Positions 1-5,029 of a stretch of DNA of 5,029 bases are shown piece by piece; positions within the stretch are counted from its first letter, which is position 1; each line of letters starts with the position of its first letter. A program made the translations under genes and the position numbers. This DNA comes from an uncultured bacterium. Lineage in GTDB: Bacteria; Patescibacteria; JAEDAM01; Absconditabacterales; Absconditicoccaceae. The stretch lies in assembly GCA_937950065.1 (NCBI GenBank), contig CALFEN010000319.1, forward strand, positions 1 through 5,029, given 5' to 3'. The notes under the pieces were generated by a model. That model saw only the letters and a program-made list of their open reading frames with translations, had not been told where the DNA came from and ran no database searches.

Positions 1-835
1 TATTCAAACGTTTGTCTCCATACAAAATGTCTCATAATACGGGGAATCCTTTGTTTGCTAGATGTACTCTGATTTGATGCATCCTGCCTGTAAGAATTTT
101 TACTTCGAGTAATGATATTTCTCAAAGCTCTAGATCTTTTCGGGATTTTATAGTCTGAACGATAGTTTGTGCAGAGGATCATGTTTTGTCTACTATAGTT
201 AGAGATTTTCATACTCTGTCATCAAACCTTGTAAGTAGATTCTCTTTTATTTCCATTTTATCAGGAGTTCTTTCTCTTACAATTGTTATATATTTTTTTT
301 GTGTCTTTCTAGTTTTTATAAGTTCGTTTAGATATTTGAGCGCTTCGTAGTTTTTGGCTCAAACTATTATTCAACTGGTATCTTTGTCTAGTCTAAAGCA
401 AAAGGCAGGTTTGAACGTATCAGATTGCACTCATACATATTGTTGCAATATATCTACAAGAGATAAGTCATTATTATGTTTTTCTCAAGGCTGGGATACT
501 ATACCGGCTGGTTTGTCTCGGAAAATCCGGTTTTCATCTTCTCGAATTATTTGCTTTTTTATTTCCTTGATGTCTATATCTACTTTTTTTGCTTCTTTAT
601 CTCTCATAAGATCTAAAGGATTTTTTTGTTCAAACTTATCTATTTCAAAAGATATTGAGTCTCACAGTTCCAAGATATAGTTCTCCGAAGCTTTTTTATT
701 ATTTATTTTTATAGATCATTTCCTTATCCAAGAATATATCTCGTTTAGCTTTATTTCCGGAGTTTTTTTGAAGTATTTTCTCAAAAATCTATCAAATCTT
801 TGTCATGATTCATTTATTCAAATTTTTATTTGCAT
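1..835 (-). CDS. RluA-family (RluC/RluD-like) 23S rRNA-type pseudouridine synthase, 3' end cut by window edge
   Basis: This enzyme isomerises uridine to pseudouridine in structured RNA, normally large-subunit rRNA, in the cytoplasm. Read with TGA as Gly it is open for 278 codons and runs off the window. Residues about 12-62 look like an S4 RNA-binding domain (QRFDRFLRKYF, then SWIRKGSIKINNKKA). The catalytic domain shows KPAGIVSQPGE (108-118) and the hallmark RLDKDTSGI with the expected catalytic Asp at 150. TGRMHQIRVH follows at 249-258, then GFPVLGDILYGDK near the end. Family members usually run past 300 residues, so some tens of residues are probably missing. Twelve of 16 glycines are TGA, including those in QPGE (117), DTSG (155) and VLGD (268). 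The ATG at 835 is preceded by AAAGGA with 6-nt spacing. It is divergent from the gene at 1081. The exact target site (RluC, RluD or other) cannot be told from sequence alone. Confidence 0.95.
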
Positions 836-841
836 GTATTT

Positions 842-888
842 TCCTTTGTATAAATACTTTCTTATACATTTTTTGTCTATAATTTCAA
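842..888 (-). promoter_or_regulatory. Putative promoter and Shine-Dalgarno of the pseudouridine synthase gene
   Basis: On the minus strand a -35-like TTGAAA (888-883) is followed after 16 nt by a -10-like TATAAG (866-861). The predicted start would give a leader of roughly 20 nt. AAAGGA (847-842) sits 6 nt before the ATG and is a convincing ribosome binding site. The promoter elements are inferred by eye in very AT-rich DNA, where such matches occur easily. An imperfect GTATAA/TTATAC inverted repeat (848-867) overlaps the -10 and leader. Confidence 0.4.
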
Positions 889-1018
889 TATAATCTAAAT
901 AAAAAGTATTAAATGAAAAAAATTTATGCCTATTTGTTTGACTTATGTATAAACTAATTTATCTGTTTGTTATCTCCTAAACCAATTTACTTTTATGTTA
1001 ATTCCTTATAAATTAATA

Positions 1019-1046
1019 TTGATTTTTTTAAAAAAATATTTATAGT
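1019..1046 (+). promoter_or_regulatory. Putative promoter for the 1081-2279 gene pair
   Basis: TTGATT (1019-1024) and TATAGT (1041-1046) are separated by 16 nt, which would place the transcription start near 1053 and leave a leader of about 28 nt before the ATG at 1081. The spacer contains a perfect 16-bp A/T palindrome at 1022-1037 (seven T then seven A, flanked by A and T). No Shine-Dalgarno is visible before the ATG. This is inference from motif matches only. Confidence 0.4.
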
Positions 1047-1080
1047 GCTTAATTAGTTTTTAATATATTAATATTTTTTT

Positions 1081-2034
1081 ATGCACCAAAAGGAGATAGA
1101 AGTAAAAAGTAGTTTATGATTATCATTAAATGAGATTTCTATGATGGTGACTTATATCTCTCAAGTAGGAAGAGATATCTGTGATACTATATGTTGAACA
1201 GCTAATAATATTATAAGGATAAGTCATTTTGATAAGAGTCAGGATGATATAGAAATTTTTGGAAAAGATTTTTTGTGAAAGATTTTAACTTTTATAAAAC
1301 AAGTTAAAGAATGAACTTTTGATAAAGAAAAAAATAAATATATTTTGCAAAAGTTATTTGAGGATATGTGATATTTTTTTGAGCAAGAATTTCTTTTTTA
1401 TAAGGAAATGGAAATAAAATTAGAAGATTTCCTTTCACAAAAAATGGCTCAAAAAGATGATATTGTCGATAAAAAGACTAAAAAAATGGTAAGTTTGTGA
1501 CAGATTCAGGCTATTCAGCTTGAACCCATAAAAATAGGGACAAATATAAACTCAAATGAAAGAATACTGTCTCAATATTACGAAATATCAGAGATTAAAG
1601 AACAATTGAGTCTTTGTAGGCTTAGAAAAAAAATATTAATAGACATTCTCCAAATGTTGTATTCTAGTAAGATAGTAGCTCCTAATGAAGAAGTCTTGGA
1701 TTCTGATGAATTATTTAATGGCTTAAAAATTCAAGAGTTGGATTTAGATATTTGAGATATGTCTTTTCAAAAGATTTGGCATGTACAAAATAGAGAACCT
1801 GAAGTCTGGGAACAGGAGGATAGATCTCCAACGCAAGAAGAGATTATATTGTTTTGTGAGAAGGTTTGAATAAATTATCAGATAAAGATAATAGATATTT
1901 TACCAGAACAGAGAAAAATACATATATCTATAAAAAAAATAAATAATACAAAGATTATTATGGACTTTCTTTGGTTTTTAGAAAAAGTTTTGGGAAATTA
2001 TAATCTAAAAATAATTTTATCTCTAATTGATTAA
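1081..2034 (+). CDS. Hypothetical 317-aa soluble, helix-rich protein (function unknown)
   Basis: I do not recognise this protein. It is open from ATG 1081 to TAA 2034 only if TGA is Gly: eight of 13 glycines are TGA (residues 13, 39, 66, 78, 97, 140, 225, 263). No signal peptide or membrane segment is seen. Residues about 14-155 are charged and hydrophobic in a pattern expected of long helices. Residues about 180-250 are acidic. The last about 55 residues (263-317) alternate like a strand-helix-strand fold (INYQIKIIDIL, IMDFLWFLEKV, LKIILSLID), faintly reminiscent of the ferredoxin-like domain of PilO-type pilus proteins; however, PilO normally has an N-terminal membrane helix that is absent here. 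An upstream in-frame TAA at 1069 limits the start to 1081 or later; ATG 1141 is an alternative. No Shine-Dalgarno precedes 1081. The next gene begins 11 nt downstream, so co-transcription is likely. Confidence 0.85.
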
Positions 2035-2045
2035 TCTATAAAATT

Positions 2046-2279
2046 ATGAAAAATATATGTACACCGATAGATGTTGATGAGAGGAAAATAAATCAGTTGA
2101 CAATAGATCTTAATGTAATGTTACTTATATTTTATAAATATTGATTAAATTTGTTAGATACTGTAATTATTAGGAGAGGAGAAGTTTCCTTTTATGTTAC
2201 TGAATTAACTAAAAAACAACGTGAAAACCTTGTTTTAGCCATAAATGATATAAATTTTATTTTAAAAACAGATTATTAA
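2046..2279 (+). CDS. Hypothetical 77-aa protein (function unknown)
   Basis: This small frame runs from ATG 2046 to TAA 2279 with a single in-frame TGA (codon 33, 2142-2144) read as Gly; under the standard code it would be broken. I do not recognise it. The protein starts MKNICTPIDVDERKINQL and appears to be mixed alpha/beta: a helix around 18-32 (LTIDLNVMLLIFYKY), a probable strand pair around 38-52 (DTVIIRRGEVSFYVT) and a closing helix around 53-73. There is no signal peptide and no clear transmembrane segment. It lies 11 nt after the 317-aa gene and on the same strand, so the two probably share a transcript and possibly a function. No Shine-Dalgarno is visible, as for its upstream neighbour. 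Its reality rests on the tight spacing and on a plausible folded composition; small size keeps confidence moderate. Confidence 0.65.
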
Positions 2280-2346
2280 TTATATATTCAGTTTGATTTT
2301 TTATTATAAATCATTAATCTTATATTTATAAATAATTTTATAGTAA

Positions 2347-2375
2347 TTGACAAAAGATACTGTGTTTTTTATATT
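2347..2375 (+). promoter_or_regulatory. Near-consensus sigma70-type promoter before the membrane-protein gene
   Basis: A perfect -35 TTGACA (2347-2352) is followed after exactly 17 nt by TATATT (2370-2375). This is the best promoter match in the window. Transcription would start near 2382, giving a leader of about 40 nt to ATG 2423 or about 14 nt to the TTG at 2396. It indicates that the membrane-protein gene is transcribed separately from the pair ending at 2279. Confidence 0.6.
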
Positions 2376-2422
2376 GATGGGTATCAGAATATTGTTTGTT
2401 TTATAAATTAAATAAATTAAAG

Positions 2423-3343
2423 ATGTCAGAGAATAAAGATCTTTATCACTCAAGAGATTTTTTTGATATGGTATTAAATTCTTTCAAATGGTTTTTCCAA
2501 AATCGAAAAATGGTACGGTTGTCTTTGTCATATGCTGTTATAATGATTGTTGTTATATTGGCATTTGTGGTCTCCTTTATATTTATTATATCAAATATGC
2601 ATATAGGTGATATAGTGTCTACAATTCAATATTTGAGAAATTCTAATTCCCATGAGGTTGCTCAAATGCTAAAGCCATTAATGACTCCTATGTTTCTTAT
2701 TACAATGATATGTTTTGTTTGTTTGTTTTTTATAGTCTTTTTTGTTTTGGGAGCAGTAACTGCTATATCTTATATCAAATACATAAAAGATGTTATAGAT
2801 TGAAAAAATAATAGAATAAAGGAACTTATAATATTTTGATTTTCTAAAATAGGTTACTATTTCGCTATAATGCGGCATGGTCTCAAATATTATATAGGTT
2901 ATTTTCTTATATTTTTGGTTTCCCCTATATTTATAATGTTAAATAGCGATTATTGAGTATTAATAGCCATAGCTTTATTCTTTATATGATATATTTGACT
3001 TATAGTAGCTTACTACAAATTAATATTTAGTCTGATAATATGAATTGCAGAGGATAAATCAGCTCAAGAGTCTGTAGATTTATCTATAAAAATAACATAT
3101 TGAAGAAAGTGGTCTATATTTTTTAATATATTATGAATATGAATAATTTTATGAGTTATCTTATCCCTTCCAAATCGGTTATGATTGAGAAAAATTCCTG
3201 TATTGTATGATTTGTGGACTATATTGTGAAATCTTATAATGCCATTGATAATTGCTATCTTTAAATATTTATTATATTTGGATTGTAAGAGAAAATCCGA
3301 TGCTACTATTGAAAAATCAACTTCTTCTGCTGATATTCTTTAA
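2423..3343 (+). CDS. Six-helix integral membrane protein, possibly of the DUF975/UPF0259/GDPD-membrane-domain type
   Basis: With TGA read as Gly the frame runs uninterrupted to TAA 3343, giving 306 residues; 12 of 17 glycines are TGA, so standard-code callers would stop at 2803. Six membrane segments are apparent at about 35-57, 90-117, 155-173, 179-206, 231-250 and 264-286. The N-terminal 30 residues and the C-terminal tail (KRKSDATIEKSTSS) are polar. The stretch after helix 4, around 207-245 (IAEDKSAQESVDLSIKITYG, then RKWSIFFNILGIG), resembles the 'eAl..S..lt.G..w.if' pattern of multi-pass proteins in the DUF975, UPF0259 and glycerophosphodiesterase membrane-domain group. That is a pattern resemblance, not a confirmed homology, and gives no biochemical function. 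I chose ATG 2423; an in-frame TTG at 2396 would add nine residues. Neither has a Shine-Dalgarno. It stands alone behind its own promoter. Confidence 0.9.
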
Positions 3344-3481
3344 TATTTTCTAGTTTTTAAAAAATTTGGATAAAGACTTATATGTTAATGTTAAATAGTA
3401 ATATTATCGTTATTTAAGTTTTTGTTAGTTAGTTTTTTTATCATATTTATAATATTTTCTGAATATTTTTTATTTTGATAT

Positions 3482-3510
3482 TTGTTACAATATTTTTATA
3501 GATTTATAAT
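3482..3510 (+). promoter_or_regulatory. Possible orphan plus-strand promoter just before the hairpin
   Basis: TTGTTA (3482-3487) and a perfect TATAAT (3505-3510) are spaced by 17 nt. A start near 3517 would be followed almost at once by the strong hairpin at 3534-3559, so the product would be an RNA of about 50-60 nt or a transcript antisense to the small-protein gene. No plus-strand coding frame follows that looks real. Such motifs arise by chance in DNA this rich in A and T, so this is a weak call. Confidence 0.3.
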
Positions 3511-3533
3511 TAATTTATTGTCTTTGTAGATGG

Positions 3534-3570
3534 CAGCCTCTAGGCGGACCTAGAGGCTGGTTTTAGTTTT
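3534..3570 (+). terminator. Strong GC-rich hairpin with plus-strand T-rich tail, between convergent genes
   Basis: CAGCCTCTAGG (3534-3544) pairs perfectly with CCTAGAGGCTG (3549-3559) across the 4-nt loop CGGA, giving an 11-bp stem that stands out sharply in its AT-rich surroundings. On the plus strand it is followed by GTTTTAGTTTT, as expected of an intrinsic terminator. On the minus strand it lies 24 nt past the stop of the 97-aa gene, but the bases after it (CCATCTACAAAG) are not T-rich. It therefore looks best for plus-strand transcripts, while its location also fits 3' end formation or protection for the minus-strand small-protein operon. Confidence 0.7.
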
Positions 3571-3583
3571 GAGCAAAGGAGTT

Positions 3584-3877
3584 TTACTCTTCCCAGGCTG
3601 CATATAGACTAATGTACGGCGCCAGTTTGTTTATATCAACCCTGGCGTTAGCATTAAAAAATCCTTGTCTTTCAAGATTTGAGGCAAGAGTTTCGTTGAT
3701 GTTTGCCCAGACCCAGATCCTGTTCTCTTCGTTAAGGAACTTTATAAGTTCTGGGGTCTTTTCCACCAGCTCCAGACGAAGAGCTTCACATAGGTTTGTG
3801 AATAGGTCATTAAATGCTTGGTTTTCACCTTCTATTGCTGATATCAACGCCTCTCTGACTTCCTCTTCCAGAAGCAT
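3584..3877 (-). CDS. Small 97-aa protein, paralogue of the upstream 87-aa gene (function unknown)
   Basis: I do not recognise this family. The protein is acidic and helical in appearance, beginning MLLEEEVREALISAIEGENQ and ending ISLYAAWEE before TAA, with no signal peptide or membrane segment. Residues 10-74 align without gaps to residues 8-72 of the neighbouring 87-aa protein with 17 of 65 identities by my count. The shared pattern includes G-x-x-Q-x-F-N near the start, I-[KR]-F-L and N-x-x-W in the middle, and G-x-F at the end. This copy has an extra C-terminal tail of about 23 residues. The start is fixed by GGGGAGGG (3890-3883) five nt before the ATG. It is the second gene of a two-gene minus-strand operon, 32 nt after the first. 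Unlike its neighbours outside the pair it has no TGA codons: both glycines are GGT or GGA. GC is about 40% on sampled lines, well above the flanks. Confidence 0.88.
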   Translation of the reverse strand: MLLEEEVREALISAIEGENQAFNDLFTNLCEALRLELVEKTPELIKFLNEENRIWVWANINETLASNLERQGFFNANARVDINKLAPYISLYAAWEE

Positions 3878-3909
3878 AAGATCCCTCCCCAGGCTTGTAT
3901 GCTGGTCTT

Positions 3910-4173
3910 TTATTGTTTTTGGACGGAGTTCCGTTTGGGTCTTTTAAGATCGATATGAAACACTCCTATTTTGGTAAATTGTTCCAATTGATCATTGTCT
4001 ATCTGTGAGATAAACCATTCTTTATTTCTTTGGTCCAAGAACCTGATACATTCCAGATGCTTCAGCAAGAAAGAAAGTTTTGTTTTATCATCCATAGTAT
4101 CCAAGAATTCATTAAATGGCTGGATATCACCATTTTGGGCTGCGAGCAATGTCATACTTTTTTTATTTGCCAT
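3910..4173 (-). CDS. Small 87-aa protein, first gene of the paralogous pair (function unknown)
   Basis: I do not recognise this family. The protein begins MANKKSMTLLAAQNGDIQPF, has a helical central part with IRFLDQRNKEW at about 43-53 and QFTKIGVF near 65-72, and ends in a basic tail (LKRPKRNSVQKQ) before TAA. It is a divergent paralogue of the 97-aa gene downstream; its basic C-terminus contrasts with the acidic end of the partner. No signal peptide or membrane helix is visible. The ATG at 4173 is supported by a strong Shine-Dalgarno, GGAGGAGA at 4190-4183, with 9-nt spacing. Both glycines are GGN and no in-frame TGA occurs, so it would translate identically under the standard code. The phrase LLAAQNGD slightly resembles the start of an ankyrin repeat, but the rest of a repeat is not there. 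It is divergent from the exonuclease gene. Confidence 0.87.
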   Translation of the reverse strand: MANKKSMTLLAAQNGDIQPFNEFLDTMDDKTKLSFLLKHLECIRFLDQRNKEWFISQIDNDQLEQFTKIGVFHIDLKRPKRNSVQKQ

Positions 4174-4182
4174 AGAAGTTTG

Positions 4183-4236
4183 TCTCCTCCATTTTGAGCT
4201 GGGAGTTATATATATTTAAATTTATTTTCAAATCAA
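4183..4236 (-). promoter_or_regulatory. Putative promoter and strong Shine-Dalgarno of the small-protein operon
   Basis: On the minus strand TTGATT (4236-4231) precedes overlapping TATATA-type -10 candidates (4214-4207) at 16-18 nt, predicting a start near 4200 and a leader of about 27 nt. GGAGGAGA at 4190-4183 is the strongest ribosome binding site type in the window together with that of the downstream partner gene. The Shine-Dalgarno is clear; the promoter is inferred. Confidence 0.45.
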
Positions 4237-4258
4237 CATATTTTTTGTTATTTATATC

Positions 4259-4286
4259 TTGAAAAATTAATCATTTTTGATAAAAT
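4259..4286 (+). promoter_or_regulatory. Putative extended -10 promoter of the exonuclease III gene
   Basis: TTGAAA (4259-4264) is followed after 16 nt by TAAAAT (4281-4286), which is preceded by TGA to form an extended -10 (TGATAAAAT). Transcription would begin near 4293, leaving a leader of about 20 nt before ATG 4313. No Shine-Dalgarno is present in that leader. Confidence 0.5.
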
Positions 4287-4312
4287 GCCTTTATTATTAT
4301 TAATTATAGAAA

Positions 4313-5029
4313 ATGAAATTGATTTCACGAAATGTAAACTGACTTAGAGCAACTAATCAAAATGGTTATTTTTTGCCATTTATAGAAAAATATAAGCCGG
4401 ACATATTGTGCTTGCAGGAGACAAAGTCCTGGAGATCTCAACTTCCTTATGAACTTAAGTATATCAATGGTTATCAGTGATATTTTGCGGAATGTTATAA
4501 AAAATGATATTCATGAGTGGGTATTTATACAATAGTTACTCCTCTAGATATTCAGCCTTGATTTTGAATTGCAAGATTTGACGAAGAATGAAGAACTATA
4601 ATGGCGGATTATGGAGATTTTATATTATTTAATGTATATTTCCCAAACTGATGAATGTGAGAGGAAAGGCTAAAATATAAATTTGATTTTTATGAAGAGT
4701 TTTTGAATTTAATGAAGGCTTTGCTTGCCCAATGAAAAAATATTATAATCTGTGGAGACGTGAATACAGCTCATACAGAAATAGATCTCGCCAGACCAAA
4801 AGAAAATGAAAAGAATACAGGGTTTTTGCCCGAGGAGAGAGCTTGGATAGATAAATTACTTGAAGCCTGATTTATAGATACTTTCCGTGTATTTCACAAA
4901 GAATGATGAAACTATACTTACCGAGATATGAAAACTTCAGCAAAAGTAAGAAATAGCGGTTGGAGATTGGATTATTTTTTTATATCCAACTGATTGAAAG
5001 ATCGTTTAAAAGATGCCTTTATATTAAGA
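4313..5029 (+). CDS. xth: Exodeoxyribonuclease III (AP endonuclease), 3' end cut by window edge
   Basis: This Mg-dependent enzyme of the endonuclease/exonuclease/phosphatase superfamily cleaves DNA 5' of abasic sites and removes 3' blocking groups in base-excision repair. The 239 codons present show the family motifs in order: ISRNVNGLRA (4-13, with Asn7), LQETK (34-38, metal-binding Glu36), YSGVG (66-70), EGRT (92-95), NVYFPNG (107-113), [18 protein letters not shown] (148-165, catalytic Asp149 and Asn151), [10 protein letters not shown], and GWRLDYFF around 216-223 (Asp220). The final SDHCP motif lies beyond the window; about 15-25 residues are missing compared with the usual 250-270. Fifteen of 22 glycines are TGA, including the invariant ones in NVNGLRA, YSGVG, EGR and PNG, which is strong proof of the recoded UGA. 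It starts at ATG 4313 without a Shine-Dalgarno and is divergent from the small-protein operon. Confidence 0.97.

Noticed and set aside
354..680. A 108-codon plus-strand open frame
   Set aside because: It lies opposite the pseudouridine synthase, whose conserved motifs prove the minus-strand reading. The plus-strand protein is Ser/Phe/Ile-rich low-quality sequence with no start signal.
913..957. A 14-codon plus-strand frame starting MKKIYAYLF in the divergent region
   Set aside because: Too short, no Shine-Dalgarno, and easily produced by chance in AT-rich DNA.
2304..2331. TTATAAAT/ATTTATAA inverted repeat as a terminator of the 77-aa gene
   Set aside because: The 8-bp stem is A/T only with a 12-nt loop and has no convincing T tract.
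2396..2803. Membrane-protein gene ending at TGA 2803
   Set aside because: TGA is glycine in this organism, and the hydrophobic frame continues to TAA 3343.
2678..2878. A 66-codon minus-strand open frame
   Set aside because: It is opposite the membrane-protein gene and its translation is Lys/Tyr/Asn-rich shadow sequence without a ribosome binding site.
3341..3460. Direct repeat TAATATTTTCT (3341-3351 and 3450-3460)
   Set aside because: An 11-bp A/T-rich match in an AT-rich gap is expected by chance; no further copies or spacing pattern suggest a CRISPR or attachment site.
3612..3947. Plus-strand open frame of 111 codons opposite the 97-aa gene
   Set aside because: The minus-strand genes have strong Shine-Dalgarno sites and are paralogous to each other, which the plus-strand frames are not; the same holds for the 74-codon frame at 3995-4219.
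3910..4173. Ankyrin-repeat or Nif11-leader identity for the small-protein pair
   Set aside because: Only a short phrase (LLAAQNGD) or the terminal G-x-F resembles those families; the remaining consensus positions are absent.
1..5029. tRNA, rRNA, CRISPR array, insertion sequence or transposase
   Set aside because: I saw no cloverleaf, GTTCRA-type T-arm in context, regularly spaced repeats, terminal inverted repeats or transposase motifs on either strand.

Overview
The window is AT-rich bacterial DNA that reads correctly only when TGA means glycine (NCBI translation table 25). Two recognisable housekeeping genes at the ends show this directly. An RluA-type pseudouridine synthase (minus strand, left edge) and exodeoxyribonuclease III (plus strand, right edge) carry in-frame TGA at glycines conserved in their families. 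This code is established for Gracilibacteria (BD1-5) and Absconditabacteria (SR1), so the source is very probably one of these Candidate Phyla Radiation lineages; the window cannot separate them. By my hand count of the five genes that use TGA, about 48 of 70 glycines are TGA and the rest GGN.

Layout, left to right. (1) 835-1, minus: RluA-family pseudouridine synthase, C-terminus cut by the window edge. (2) 836-1080: divergent promoter region. (3) 1081-2034 and 2046-2279, plus: an unrecognised 317-aa soluble protein followed 11 nt later by an unrecognised 77-aa protein, probably one transcript. (4) 2423-3343, plus: a six-helix membrane protein behind a near-consensus promoter. (5) 3344-3583: AT-rich gap ending in a strong GC-rich hairpin, with a possible plus-strand promoter just before it. 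(6) 4173-3910 then 3877-3584, minus: two small paralogous proteins in tandem, with strong Shine-Dalgarno sites, visibly higher GC and only GGN glycine codons. (7) 4174-4312: divergent promoter region. (8) 4313-5029, plus: exodeoxyribonuclease III, cut by the right edge.

The genes do not form one evident pathway. The ends are RNA modification and DNA base-excision repair. The centre is lineage-type hypothetical genes. The most distinctive element is the paralogous small-protein pair, whose composition, codon choice and ribosome binding sites differ from most neighbours. Apart from the rluA-like gene, the standard-looking genes here lack a clear Shine-Dalgarno sequence. Most of the long uninterrupted reading frames seen under the standard code are fragments or opposite-strand shadows of these TGA-containing genes.
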